DNA of 28,375 nucleotides, from positions 1-28,375 of the forward strand of contig DASQWR010000166.1 of assembly GCA_035640155.1 (NCBI GenBank). Direction: 5' to 3'. The notes under the pieces were generated by a model, which saw nothing but the letters and a program-made list of their open reading frames with translations, was not told the DNA's origin and did no database searches. Below are positions 6,984 to 15,532 of this stretch, one piece after another. The DNA is from JALYQB01 sp035640155. GTDB lineage: Bacteria; Actinomycetota; Actinomycetes; Mycobacteriales; Pseudonocardiaceae. Numbering within the stretch: the first letter of the stretch is position 1; each line of letters begins with the position of its first letter. Position numbers and translations under genes: made by a program.

Positions 6984-7886
6984 ATGCCGACTCTCGCCTA
7001 TCTCGGTCCGAAGGGCACGTTCGCCGAGCAGGCCGCCCGCGCGCTCGATCCGGCCGCCAACCTGGTGTCCGTGGCATCGGTGGCCGCCGCCATCGACGCG
7101 GTCCGCGCTGGTGAGGTGGACGGTGCGTGCGTGCCCGTGGAGAACTCCGTGGAGGGGTCGGTACCCGCAACCCTGGACTCGCTGGCCGAGGCGGAGCCGG
7201 TGGTCGCGGTGGCCGAGCACGTGCTGCCGATCCGGTTCAGCGTGCTGGTGCGCCCCGGTACGGCCCCCGGTGAGGTGCGCACCGTTGCCACCCACCCGCA
7301 CGCTGCGGCCCAGGTGCGCCGCTGGATCGCCGAGCACCTGCCCGCCGCGGCCACCGTCCTCACCGCCTCGACCTCCGCGGCTGCCGTCGCCGTCGTGGAC
7401 GGGAACGCCGACGCCGCGGTGTGCGCCCCGGTGGCCGCGGCGCACTACGCCCTGCACGAGCTTGCCACCGGCGTGCACGACATCGGTGACGCGGAGACCC
7501 GCTTCCTGCTGCTGCGCCGGCCCGGCACGCTGCCGGGGCGCACCGGCACCGACCGCACGTCGCTGGTCGCGGTGGCAGCTGACCGGCCCGGCGCGCTGCT
7601 GGAGGTGCTGGCCGAGTTCGCGCTGCGCGCCATCAACCTCACCCGGATCGAGTCACGTCCCACGAAGGGCCGGCTGGGGGAGTACCGCTTCTTCCTCGAC
7701 TGCGACGGGCACGTCGCGGACCCCGCGGTCGGCGACGCCCTCGCGGAGCTGCACCGCCGCTGCCACTCGGTGCGCTTCCTCGGCTCCTACCCGCGCACGG
7801 GCGACCCCGGCACCGGACCCGACCCGGCCGGCTTCACAGCCGCGCGGGACTGGCTCGCTGCGGTGCGCGGGGGACGCGGGGCGTGA
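6984..7886 (+). CDS. pheA: Prephenate dehydratase
   Basis: 300 residues. It converts prephenate to phenylpyruvate, the committed step of phenylalanine synthesis, in the cytoplasm. The N-terminal motif YLGPKGTFAEQAA and the PVENSVEGSV loop (about 51-60) mark the catalytic domain, and ETRF at 171-174 holds the catalytic Thr (T172). The C-terminal ACT domain starts near residue 192 and contains the ESRP motif (223-226) used in feedback binding of phenylalanine, so allosteric control is expected. There is no chorismate mutase domain, as usual in actinobacteria. The start at 6984 is set by the first codon of the conserved TLAYLGP segment and by the leaderless promoter. It stands alone and is convergent with the metallopeptidase gene. 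Confidence 0.96.
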   Translation: MPTLAYLGPKGTFAEQAARALDPAANLVSVASVAAAIDAVRAGEVDGACVPVENSVEGSVPATLDSLAEAEPVVAVAEHVLPIRFSVLVRPGTAPGEVRTVATHPHAAAQVRRWIAEHLPAAATVLTASTSAAAVAVVDGNADAAVCAPVAAAHYALHELATGVHDIGDAETRFLLLRRPGTLPGRTGTDRTSLVAVAADRPGALLEVLAEFALRAINLTRIESRPTKGRLGEYRFFLDCDGHVADPAVGDALAELHRRCHSVRFLGSYPRTGDPGTGPDPAGFTAARDWLAAVRGGRGA

Positions 7887-7914
7887 GCTAACCCCGACCG
7901 AGCTAACCCCAGCC
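7885..7914. repeat. Tandem 15-bp duplication between convergent stops
   Basis: GAGCTAACCCCGACC (7885-7899) is followed at once by GAGCTAACCCCAGCC (7900-7914). The unit contains CTA, and the second copy supplies the stop codon of the leftward metallopeptidase (7903-7905). The first copy begins within the pheA stop codon. Confidence 0.7.
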
Positions 7915-8253
7915 GAGCTCGTGCAGCCGGGCCTCGGCGATGCCGAAGTGGTGCGCCACCTCGTGCACCACGGTGATCGCGACCTCGTCGACCACCTGGT
8001 CCTCGTCGGTGCAGATGTCCAGCAACGCGTCCCGGTACACCGTGATCCGGTCCGGCAGCACTCCGCCGTAGGTGGAGTCCCGCTCGGTGAGCGCGACCCC
8101 CTCGTAGAGCCCGAGCAGCGCCGGTTCCTCCGGGTGGCGTGCCTCGACCAGCACGACGACGTTGTCCATCGCCGCCACCAGCGCGGCGGGGATGGTGTCC
8201 AGCGCCTCGCCGACGAGTTCCTCGAACCGCTCGGCGCTCACCCGAGGGCCCAT
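7903..8253 (-). CDS. Zincin-like metallopeptidase
   Basis: 116 residues from ATG at 8253, which overlaps the upstream stop by one base (TGATG), so translation is coupled to the septum-formation gene. It matches the small zincin-like family (often DUF1025/Zincin_1) of bacteria. The metal site HEVAHHFGI (about residues 96-104) has the HExxH motif and is followed by the conserved C-terminal end of the family (LHELGWG). An acidic middle part (ERDSTYGGVLPDRITVYRD) matches the family pattern. It is probably cytoplasmic, and its substrate is unknown. The family is frequently found between pheA and the septum-formation gene in actinobacteria, so the neighbourhood supports the call. Confidence 0.88.
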   Translation of the reverse strand: MGPRVSAERFEELVGEALDTIPAALVAAMDNVVVLVEARHPEEPALLGLYEGVALTERDSTYGGVLPDRITVYRDALLDICTDEDQVVDEVAITVVHEVAHHFGIAEARLHELGWG

Positions 8254-9320
8254 CAGCCGGGAGGGGTGGGAGGGGGAGGCGGGGGGGGCGGGGGCACCGC
8301 AGGGACCGCCGGGGGTACCGCAGGGATCGTGGTCCGGGCCGGGCCCTGGGTCCTCTCCAGCGGCGGCGCGGGTTCGGTGCCGATCTGCACCTCGCCGCGG
8401 ACGCTGCCCCGCACCGGGGCGAAGCCGGAGCGGTCCGGCAGAAATGCCCCGAGCCGGCAGTCGATCCGACGGCTGCCGGCCTCCCAGCTCTCCGGGCGCA
8501 GCGTCTCCGAGAACACGATGAGCCCCTTCTCGCCGACCACCTGCGGGCCCCCGGCGTACTCCGCCGCGAGCCGGTTGCACTCCTCCGAGAGCAGCTTGTC
8601 CTGCGCCACCTGGTCGGGGTAGCCGGCCGGGAAGGCTGCTCCGAGGTCGACGACGCCGACCACCTCGACGGAATGCGGCTGGGCGCAGTCCACCGGATCG
8701 CCGACGCCGACCCCGTCGAGGCCCAGGCAGGTGCCGGGCGGGTGGACGTCGGACTGGTCCTGAGTGGCCGCGCTGCCCGTCGTGGGGTAGAGCGCCCCGG
8801 AGCGCCCGACGGCCTGCAGTCCGCAGCGCAGCTCCCGGTCCCCGCCGCGCCAGCCCTCCTCACTGGGCTTGATCGCACCGACGCTGAGCCGGCCGAACGG
8901 GTCGAACCGGCCACCGAGGTACTGGGTGGACAGCGAGGTGCACCGCTCTGCGACCAGCGTCCGCCAGGCCTCCTCGACGGGGAAGGTCGCGGTGCGGCCG
9001 AACTCCGGCGCGAGGCCCACTAAGCCCGTCACCTCGAACAGGTGAGGTTGGGTGCAGCTCACCCGCTCGGCGTCGGAAGCGTCCTCCCGGGTCCAGGTCA
9101 GGCAGGACCCGGCGGGTGCCTCGAACGGTGCGGCGGCAGTGGTCGTGGCGCCCGAGTCGCCCCCGTCCCCCGCGAGCAGGCCGGTGCCAGGACCGCCGAC
9201 GCCCCCACCGAGCAACGCGGCGAGCAGCAAGGCCAGCAGTGCCCCGAGCACGGCGCCAGCGGCGATCCGCTGGATGCTCAGGCTGCGGGGCCGCTCCTCC
9301 AGGTCGGACATCGCTCCCAT
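8253..9320 (-). CDS. Septum formation family protein (two repeated domains)
   Basis: 355 residues from ATG at 9320; a second ATG at 9311 (three codons later) is equally plausible. One membrane helix lies at about residues 20-42, so the bulk is outside the cell. Two copies of the Septum_form-type domain follow, each with paired Cys and a CxQPH motif: SCTQPHLFEVTG in the first and DCAQPHSVEVVG in the second. The C-tail is a run of prolines and Pro-rich repeats, common in proteins that span the cell wall. The family is named from a suspected septation role in actinomycetes; biochemical function is unproven. It is upstream of, and coupled to, the zincin gene. Confidence 0.85.
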   Translation of the reverse strand: MGAMSDLEERPRSLSIQRIAAGAVLGALLALLLAALLGGGVGGPGTGLLAGDGGDSGATTTAAAPFEAPAGSCLTWTREDASDAERVSCTQPHLFEVTGLVGLAPEFGRTATFPVEEAWRTLVAERCTSLSTQYLGGRFDPFGRLSVGAIKPSEEGWRGGDRELRCGLQAVGRSGALYPTTGSAATQDQSDVHPPGTCLGLDGVGVGDPVDCAQPHSVEVVGVVDLGAAFPAGYPDQVAQDKLLSEECNRLAAEYAGGPQVVGEKGLIVFSETLRPESWEAGSRRIDCRLGAFLPDRSGFAPVRGSVRGEVQIGTEPAPPLERTQGPARTTIPAVPPAVPAVPPPPPPPPPTPPG

Positions 9321-9369
9321 GATGCCTGTTCGGCGTCCCTGGTGCTGCCGGCGGGACCTCGCAGGGTGC

Positions 9370-10059
9370 TCAGGAACCCCGGGGGGCACCAGGTGAGACG
9401 CTGAGGGCGGCTCGCCGGATCTCCCGGCGGGCCCGGACGAGCTCCCCGATGATCGGCACGATCGACAGGAGCACGATGCCGATCAGCATCAGCTCGATGT
9501 TGTCCTTCACGAACGGGATTCGTCCAAGCCAGAAGCCCAGCAAGGTGACGCCGGTGGCCCAGGCGATGCCGCCGGCCACCGAGTATGTGAGGTACGTGCG
9601 CGGATTCATGCGCCCGACACCGGCGATCGCGGTGATGAAGGTGCGCACGATCGGCACGAACCGCGCGAGGACGATGGCTCGCGCGCCGTACCGCTCGAAG
9701 AAGTCGTGCGTCTTGTCGACGTACTCGCGCTTGAGCACCGTGGAGTCCGGCCGGCTGAACAGGACCGGCCCCACCTTGTACCCGATCCCGTAGCCGACGA
9801 CGTTGCCCGCCACCGCACACACCGTGAGCAGCGCGCACACCAGCCAGATCGGGGTGTCGACGAACCCTGCCGCGACGAAGAGCCCGGCGGTGAACAGCAG
9901 GGAGTCGCCGGGGAGGAAGAACCCGATGAGCAGCCCGCACTCAGCGAAGATGATCACACACAGGCCGACGAGCACGTACGGGCCGAGCATGTTCAGCAGG
10001 TGCTCGGGGTCCAGCCAGGACGGGCCGAGCGCGAGCGGTGTACCGGAAGGAAGCGTCAC
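9370..10059 (-). CDS. DedA/SNARE-associated family membrane protein
   Basis: 229 residues from GTG at 10059. DedA proteins are polytopic and act in membrane homeostasis; several are now viewed as undecaprenyl-phosphate or phospholipid flippases. Seen here are a first hydrophobic block (residues about 27-45), the conserved FLPGDSLLFTAG reentrant motif, GNVVGYGIGYKVG, a FERYG segment followed by the RFVPIVRTFITAIAG motif with its functional Arg residues, and C-terminal helices. The length is normal for the family. The gene is divergent from the aldolase gene with 100 bp between them. No ribosome site is evident, and the start could be a codon or two later. Confidence 0.93.
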   Translation of the reverse strand: MTLPSGTPLALGPSWLDPEHLLNMLGPYVLVGLCVIIFAECGLLIGFFLPGDSLLFTAGLFVAAGFVDTPIWLVCALLTVCAVAGNVVGYGIGYKVGPVLFSRPDSTVLKREYVDKTHDFFERYGARAIVLARFVPIVRTFITAIAGVGRMNPRTYLTYSVAGGIAWATGVTLLGFWLGRIPFVKDNIELMLIGIVLLSIVPIIGELVRARREIRRAALSVSPGAPRGS

Positions 10060-10159
10060 GAGGGTGCACGGTACCGGTGGGAGCCAGCCGGTGCGCCATA
10101 CTGCGCGGCAGGTCGCGTGTCACACGTGCGCTCGAGGGAGCCCAGGGAGGCACATCGCA

Positions 10160-11194
<1,035 letters not shown>

Positions 11195-11235
11195 CTGCTC
11201 ACCCTCCCGCTCGCCGGCCACCCCCGCCGACCCGG

Positions 11236-11241
11236 GATGAT
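11236..11241 (+). promoter_or_regulatory. Possible -10 box of a leaderless promoter
   Basis: GATGAT lies 6 nt before the ATG at 11248 and there is no ribosome site. The box is weaker than TANNNT but the spacing is the same as at 4711 and 6984. Confidence 0.35.
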
Positions 11242-11247
11242 GGCGCC

Positions 11248-11664
11248 ATGACCCTCCACGGCAACCTGCTGGGACCCGACGCGACGCTGCTCCCCCAGGA
11301 TCCGGAGGCCGACGCGGACCTGGCCGCGGCGGACGACCCGTCGGCCGCGGCCGCGAGCCATCCGGCGCACCTGGCGTCGTGGGCGGCGCTGGCCGAACGT
11401 GCCCTGGACGAGGGTGACGCCGTTGCCGGGTACGCCTTCGCCCGCACCGGCTACCACCGTGGTCTCGACCAGCTCCGCCGCGCCGGCTGGGGTGGGCACG
11501 GTCCGGTGCCCTGGTCGCACGCGCCGAACCGCGGGTTCCTGCGCGCCCTCGCCGCGCTGTCGCGCGCCGCGGCCGAGATCGGGGAGGACGACGAGGCGCG
11601 CCGGTGCCGCGACTTCCTCGATCAGTCCGACCCCACCGCAGCCCAAGCACTCGGCCTGAGCTGA
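11248..11664 (+). CDS. DUF3151 family protein
   Basis: 138 residues from ATG at 11248. It matches the actinobacterial DUF3151 plan: a short N-terminal TLHGNLLGPDATLLP segment, then an all-helical TPR-like body (SHPAHLASWAALAERAL, AVAGYAFARTGYHRGLDQLRRAGW), the conserved GHGPVPWSH motif and a final helix with a conserved CRDFLDQSDP. Soluble and cytoplasmic. Function is unknown, but it is a core actinobacterial gene usually found beside fba, as here. The 88 bp that follow separate it from the convergent DUF305 gene. Confidence 0.9.
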   Translation: MTLHGNLLGPDATLLPQDPEADADLAAADDPSAAAASHPAHLASWAALAERALDEGDAVAGYAFARTGYHRGLDQLRRAGWGGHGPVPWSHAPNRGFLRALAALSRAAAEIGEDDEARRCRDFLDQSDPTAAQALGLS

Positions 11665-11744
11665 CGGCTCGCCGCACCGGCGTCGCCACGCCGCACATTC
11701 CGCTGAGGTGACGCGGGTGGCGAGCCGGTGAAGGCCCGCCACCG
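11665..11744. terminator. Probable bidirectional terminator between convergent genes
   Basis: CGGCTCGCC (11665-11673) pairs with GGCGAGCCG (11719-11727), and GGTGGCG (11717-11723) pairs with CGCCACC (11738-11744), giving alternative hairpins. CACCGGCGTCG occurs twice as a direct repeat. There is no T-run. Called from position between convergent stops and from symmetry only. Confidence 0.4.
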
Positions 11745-11752
11745 GCGTCGTC

Positions 11753-12370
11753 TCACCCGGCCTGTAGCAGCTGCTGCTGCATGCGCTGGACCTCGGCGGC
11801 CTGCGCGGCCTCGATCTGCTTGGCGAGCTCGACGGCCTGCGGGTTCTGGCCGTCGACCTGCTCGCCGCGGGCCATCTCGATCGCGCCGTCGTGGTGATCG
11901 ATCATCATCTGCAGGAACATCCGGTCGAACGCCACGCCCTGCGCCTGGCCGAATTGCCGCATCTGCTGCTGGCTCATCATCCCGGGCATGCCGCTGTGAT
12001 CCATGCCGCCCATGCCACCACCCTGCGAGGGGTTCTCACCCCAGGCAGTGAGAAAGCCGGTCATGATGTCGATCTCTGGCTGCTGGGCAGCTCGGATCTC
12101 CTCGGCGAGGGCCTTGACCTCCGGATTCTGTGCCCGGGTCTCGGCCAGACCGGCCATCTCGACCGCCTGCTCGTGGTGAACGATCATGTCGCGGGCGAAC
12201 TGGAGGTCCGCCGCGTTGTGCTCCTCGCTCACCTGAGAGCTCGGCGCGGGCGCCGGCGCGTTGCCGCCCTGGGGGGATCCGGCGGAGCTGTCCGCACCGC
12301 CGCAGCTAGCCAGGGTGAGGGTCGTGATGAGGGCGCCGACGATCACGGCGCCGCGAACTCGGTGGTTCAC
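11753..12370 (-). CDS. DUF305 lipoprotein, copper-associated
   Basis: 205 residues from GTG at 12370, with ribosome site AAGGAG 6-7 nt upstream. A signal peptide ends in the lipobox LASC (about residues 20-23), so it is a lipoprotein facing outward. Two DUF305 halves follow: DMIVHHEQAVEMAGLAETRA and MMIDHHDGAIEMARGEQ, each with the HH...EMA pattern, separated by a Met/Gly/His-rich linker (GMGGMDHSGMPGMM) well suited to bind copper. DUF305 proteins are repeatedly found in copper-resistance operons and have a ferritin-like four-helix fold. It is the last gene of a leftward operon with DUF6153-like and DUF4396 proteins. Confidence 0.9.
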   Translation of the reverse strand: MNHRVRGAVIVGALITTLTLASCGGADSSAGSPQGGNAPAPAPSSQVSEEHNAADLQFARDMIVHHEQAVEMAGLAETRAQNPEVKALAEEIRAAQQPEIDIMTGFLTAWGENPSQGGGMGGMDHSGMPGMMSQQQMRQFGQAQGVAFDRMFLQMMIDHHDGAIEMARGEQVDGQNPQAVELAKQIEAAQAAEVQRMQQQLLQAG

Positions 12371-12437
12371 GGTGGCTCCTTGCTGGGTGATTCGGGGTGG
12401 TAGGAAACGGGCTCGGCGCCGCACGGACGCCGGGCCT

Positions 12438-12899
12438 CTACACCCGGATCACGCAGAGGGAGAGCAGCAGCAATTGTGGCGGTGGTCGTCCCTGCGCCGG
12501 GCACGGCGCGGCCGGGGCACGAGGGCGGGAGGTGCGAGGACGGCTCGGAGTCCGGATGCAGCGCCACAGCGCCAACCCGAGCAGGACGACGACCGCACCG
12601 GTCAGCACGACGCGGCAGCCGACCATCAGGCCGTGCTCGCCGTGACCGGGTGAGCCGGACCGATCCTGGTCCGCCTGGCTGACTTGCGGGGACCTCATCC
12701 CCGTCATGGCGGTGCCGGCTCCGTGATCCGCTGGGACCGCGCTGCGGGCGATGCCGACCGCGGCAGGCGGACGGTGTGTCCCGGTGTCGCCCGTCGGCGC
12801 CAGGCCGTGCATGGCGAACAGACCGATGAGCACGAGCAGCGACGCGAGGCTCAGTCCCAGCGCGGAGCCGAGGTGCACGCGCCGTAGCCGCATTGTCAT
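12438..12899 (-). CDS. DUF6153-like membrane protein
   Basis: 153 residues from ATG at 12899, with AGGA about 10 nt upstream; ATG 12893 is an alternative. Two membrane helices frame a His/Gly/Met-containing external loop: LGLSLASLLVLIGLFAMHG (about residues 13-31) and a helix near VGCRVVLTGAVVVLLGLALW. Loop features such as GLAPTG...HG and PGHGEHGLM resemble the small DUF6153 family, which in actinomycetes is encoded beside DUF305 genes. The C-tail is Arg/Pro-rich and probably cytoplasmic. Inferred to work with its operon partners in metal handling; no direct evidence of binding. Confidence 0.75.
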   Translation of the reverse strand: MTMRLRRVHLGSALGLSLASLLVLIGLFAMHGLAPTGDTGTHRPPAAVGIARSAVPADHGAGTAMTGMRSPQVSQADQDRSGSPGHGEHGLMVGCRVVLTGAVVVLLGLALWRCIRTPSRPRTSRPRAPAAPCPAQGRPPPQLLLLSLCVIRV

Positions 12900-12940
12900 G
12901 ATCAGCACATCCTGCCGCATCGGCTGCTTCCGTCGCAGCG

Positions 12941-13429
12941 TCAGTGATGGTACTGGTGCACGACCGCGTGACCCTTGCCGCGCTTGATCAGGGCGCGGTT
13001 CACCGGCACCGTCACCACGAAGGCCACGGCGAGCGCGACCGCGAGCGCTCCCCAGAACAGCGGGGAGCCCAGCCCGGCCTCCATCGCGCCTGGGATCACC
13101 AGCATGATCGCGTTATCCACGATCTCCATCACGGTGATCGACAGTGTGTCCGCGGCCAGTGCCACCCCGATCGCGGCGCCCCACGCGAGTCCGGAGCGCA
13201 GCACCGGGACGATGGTGAACGAGTAGCCGAACAGGAACGCCAGCCCCACCGCCAGCGCGATCGTCGCGCCGGTGCCCCAGCCGAGTGCGGTGCCGATCAC
13301 CAGTCCGAGGACCTCACCGATGGCGCACCCGGTGAGGCAGTGCGCGGTCGCGGAGACCGCCAGCCGGGTCAGTGCTCGCTCCTCGGTGTTGCTCGCGTCG
13401 ACGGGGTGCCCGGCACCGTGCTCGGTCAT
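12941..13429 (-). CDS. DUF4396 family membrane protein (copy 1)
   Basis: 162 residues from ATG at 13429, with ribosome site AAGGA about 8 nt upstream. After a short polar N-terminus come four hydrophobic helices. The first starts SATAHCLTGCAIGEVLGLVIG (conserved HC..GC..G signature of the family), followed by helices around GATIALAVGLAFLFG, GAAIGVALAADTLSITVMEIVDN and LFWGALAVALAVAFVVTVPVN, and a basic tail ending in HQYHH. The invariant Cys/His pair suggests metal binding. DUF4396 proteins often stand beside multicopper oxidases and copper exporters. A second, longer family member is at 27167-26439. First gene of the copper-associated operon. Confidence 0.88.
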   Translation of the reverse strand: MTEHGAGHPVDASNTEERALTRLAVSATAHCLTGCAIGEVLGLVIGTALGWGTGATIALAVGLAFLFGYSFTIVPVLRSGLAWGAAIGVALAADTLSITVMEIVDNAIMLVIPGAMEAGLGSPLFWGALAVALAVAFVVTVPVNRALIKRGKGHAVVHQYHH

Positions 13430-13468
13430 GGTGGCGTCCTTTCGATCGGTGGGGCTTCGCACGCGCTT

Positions 13469-13497
13469 ACTATACCCCCCCACCCTACCTTGTGGAA
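13469..13497 (-). promoter_or_regulatory. Promoter with G-tract spacer, possible copper-responsive operator
   Basis: On the minus strand, TTCCAC (13497-13492) and a perfect-looking TATAGT (13474-13469) are 17 bp apart, and the spacer is a G-rich run (AAGGTAGGGTGGGGGGG). The predicted 5' leader to the ATG at 13429 is about 35 nt. G/C-tracts flanked by TA steps are characteristic of CsoR-family copper-sensor sites, which would suit this operon. The full dyad of known CsoR operators is not present and no csoR gene is in the window, so the regulator is inference. Confidence 0.5.
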
Positions 13498-13652
13498 GGC
13501 GTGTCGGTGTCAGGTCGACTCAGTGAGGTGTCGTGCTGCGTTGGATGCCGGCCTCGTCCACGCGTGGGGGAAGCCTCGGCGCAGTCATCATGAGCGCGCA
13601 GCACGGCTCGTGGATCAGATCATGGAATCGGCATCCAAGGCGACAGGAGCAG

Positions 13653-13876
13653 TCAGCTACGTCGGATCGTTCCATCGCCAGGCGCTTCATAGAGGTCGAA
13701 GTTGCGCTCAGCGAGGAGGGTCACCAGGTCATCGAAGGCCGCGTCCAGGTCGACCGGCGAGGACGCGTCGTTGACCTCGTATGCGGCGACGGTGGGCGTG
13801 CGGGCCCAACCAGCCCCGCGAGCATGCGCAGATGCTAGAACACATGTTCGAGTTCTTCCACGGCGGCGCGGTGCAC
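13653..13876 (-). pseudogene. Remnant of an unrecognised gene
   Basis: Two minus-strand fragments look coding but are in different frames. 13876-13835 reads VHRAAVEELEHVF then stop. 13808-13653 reads about 51 residues beginning WARTPTVAAYEVNDASS, with a Leu-rich LDAAFDDLVTLLAERNFDLY segment, then stop. Codon third positions are strongly GC, as in real genes. Neither fragment has its own start signal. Joined, they look like the C-terminal part of a small helical protein whose family I cannot name. This explains much of the otherwise gene-free 13430-13997 stretch; I see nothing else in it. Confidence 0.4.
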
Positions 13877-13997
13877 CTGGTGCGGCCTCGTTCAGGGGAC
13901 CGGCGTGGAGAGTGCTGTTCCTGCTCGGGCCGTACCGATAGTGGCCGGTGTACCGGGAGCTGGCTCAGACGGTCCGCAGCGCCCGGTCCTAGGAGCT

Positions 13998-14306
13998 CTA
14001 TCGGAGCGAGCCCAGGACGCTGCGGAGCTGCATGTCGAGCAGTGGCAGCTCCCGGGTGACGAACTGTTCGACCAGCTCGTCAGCGACCGGAGTATTCGCC
14101 ACGAGGGTGCCCAGGTCGGTCAGCCGCCCCCAGGGTACCTCGGGCCGGCGCTTCTTCAGCTCCGGGGAGATCAACCTCGCCGCATCGCCCAGAGTCCGCA
14201 TCGACGCCAGGGCGGTGGCCCGGACTCCCTCGGGTCCGGTCAGTGCCCCGATTTCCTCGACGGCGGCCACCATCCGCTCCACCAGTTCCCGGTCCACGCC
14301 GGGCAC
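13998..14306 (-). CDS. Degenerate HepT-like (DUF86) protein
   Basis: 102 residues from GTG at 14306 (GTG 14297 also possible). The helical pattern and the block SPELKKRRPEVPWGRLTDLG...ADELVEQFVTRELPLL match the HEPN-type HepT toxin family, in which PEIPW is followed by an RX4-6HXY ribonuclease motif. Here that motif is absent: the segment reads LGTLVANTPV, lacking the catalytic Arg, His and Tyr. There is no MNT nucleotidyltransferase partner upstream. I therefore infer a catalytically dead HEPN relic or a repurposed helical protein rather than an active toxin. Its start lies inside a small membrane ORF in another frame, so a frameshift fusion is also possible. Confidence 0.55.
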   Translation of the reverse strand: MPGVDRELVERMVAAVEEIGALTGPEGVRATALASMRTLGDAARLISPELKKRRPEVPWGRLTDLGTLVANTPVADELVEQFVTRELPLLDMQLRSVLGSLR

Positions 14307-14401
14307 CCTACCGGCCAGAGCGCCAGCACGAGCAGCGCCGTCAGCAGCCAACCGACCATGCCGGTTCCGCCGCGTGCGTGCGCACTGACCGCGAGCGACA
14401 T
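14240..14401 (-). CDS. Possible small membrane protein overlapping the HepT-like gene
   Basis: 53 residues from ATG at 14401, only 6 nt after the stop of the DUF2243 gene, so translation could be coupled. A transmembrane segment is clear (MVGWLLTALLVLALWPVG, about residues 15-32), after which the tail is Trp/Pro-rich and looks out of frame. The HepT-like reading frame begins just at the point where this one loses sense (14306), so the two may be one membrane-anchored protein split by a single-base indel. Alternatively only the helix part is real. Confidence 0.35.
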   Translation of the reverse strand: MSLAVSAHARGGTGMVGWLLTALLVLALWPVGCPAWTGNWWSGWWPPSRKSGH

Positions 14402-14407
14402 GTGGGC

Positions 14408-14911
14408 TCAGGGTCGGCCGGACGCGATCGGTGCGCGCTCGGCCGCGGTGCGGCCCCGCCACGCCAGCGTGGCCCCGATCAGCAGCAGGACCGCGCCGGC
14501 GATGTTCCAGGCTAGGTCGTAGGGGAGCGGGTCGACGCCGTAGCGGACCTGGTGCAGCCTGAGCAGCTTGTGATCGACAAGGCCGTCGAAGAGCTGGAAA
14601 ACCCCGGCGCCGAGGAAGAACCCGCTCCATGCGACCACCGGAGCCAGCACCTGGCGCCGCCGCAGGTCGGCGAAGGCGAAGAAGCCTCCGACGATGATGA
14701 CGATCTCCGCCGCGTGCAGCAGACCGTCGGAGAGCAACCCGATCTGCAGCGTGGACTGGTCGTAGAAGTGGTGCCAGGCCAAGATCTGGTGGAAGACGAT
14801 CTCATCCATCGCGGCCATGAGCCCGACGCCGATGGCGAACGCGGCCAGCGTCGAACGACCACGCTGGACACGCGGAGCTGGTGCCGGCTCGGACTCTTCG
14901 TGCGCGGTCAT
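14408..14911 (-). CDS. DUF2243 family membrane protein
   Basis: 167 residues from ATG at 14911. A polar N-terminus is followed by four membrane helices. The family signature is in the first part: a helix ending in MAAMDEIVFHQILAWHHFYD, with conserved Asp, Glu and several His residues, then a SDGLLHAAE motif and a DGLVDHKLLRLHQVR motif. The many conserved His/Asp/Glu residues within or near helices suggest a metal or haem site; function is unknown. It belongs to a set of metal-associated membrane proteins often near copper genes. Divergent from the gene at 15008, with 96 bp between them. Confidence 0.85.
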   Translation of the reverse strand: MTAHEESEPAPAPRVQRGRSTLAAFAIGVGLMAAMDEIVFHQILAWHHFYDQSTLQIGLLSDGLLHAAEIVIIVGGFFAFADLRRRQVLAPVVAWSGFFLGAGVFQLFDGLVDHKLLRLHQVRYGVDPLPYDLAWNIAGAVLLLIGATLAWRGRTAAERAPIASGRP

Positions 14912-15007
14912 CTCGTGGCCTCCGATGAGTCTGCGCGATCTACGTGCCCGTCAAGGGTTCCTGGGCCAACCCGGATGGAGATAGGACGTTCTGGGTATCC
15001 GTTGCAC

Positions 15008-15532
15008 ATGCTGAAGCGTGCAGTGTGGCAGGGCCTGGTGGCCGGAGCGGCTGGCGCCGTGATGATGACTCTCGGCGAGAAGGTCGAACAGCGGCTGACC
15101 GGCCGACCGGATTCCCACGTGCCGGCCCGCACCCTGGAGCGACTGACCGGGGCAGCCGAACAACCGCGGCGGCAGCCGCTTCCGATGAACTGGGCCATGC
15201 ATTTCGGTCAGGGCGCCCTGATCGGGGTGCTGCGCAGCGTGATGGCGAACGTCGGCCTGCGCGGCCCGTGGGCCTCGGCCATGTTCACCGTCGTGCGCCT
15301 GACCAACGACCAGATCCTCGAGAACGCGACCGGAGTCGGCGCACCTCCACCTACGTGGCCCCGGCTAGAACTCGTGGTGGACCTGCTGCACAAGGCGGTC
15401 TACGCCTTCGCCACAGGTGCGGTCGCAGACTCCCTCGCGTCCAGCAGTGGCCCTGGCCCCGGGCAGCGACACGCTGCCTTGCGCCCCGGCCGCGAGTCCG
15501 ATGTCGGGCCGCTTCCCCGCGCCACCCGGTGA
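15008..15532 (+). CDS. Hypothetical membrane protein
   Basis: 174 residues from ATG at 15008. A glycine/alanine-rich helix, AVWQGLVAGAAGAVMMTLGE (about residues 5-24), is followed by an amphipathic region, then MHFGQGALIGVLRSVMANVGL and a C-terminal helix VVDLLHKAVYAFATGAVADSL, with a polar, Pro/Gly-rich tail. The alternating small-residue helices and conserved-looking His (NWAMHFGQG, DLLHKAVYA) resemble small membrane proteins of unknown function in actinomycetes. No ribosome site is visible. It is divergent from DUF2243, so both may be controlled from the shared 96-bp gap. Confidence 0.65.
   Translation: MLKRAVWQGLVAGAAGAVMMTLGEKVEQRLTGRPDSHVPARTLERLTGAAEQPRRQPLPMNWAMHFGQGALIGVLRSVMANVGLRGPWASAMFTVVRLTNDQILENATGVGAPPPTWPRLELVVDLLHKAVYAFATGAVADSLASSSGPGPGQRHAALRPGRESDVGPLPRATR

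Noticed and set aside
6055..8622. Long plus-strand open frame over GH3, pheA and the metallopeptidase
   Set aside because: It reads through three well-supported genes in a wrong frame or antisense, with Ser/Pro/Arg-rich low-complexity sequence.
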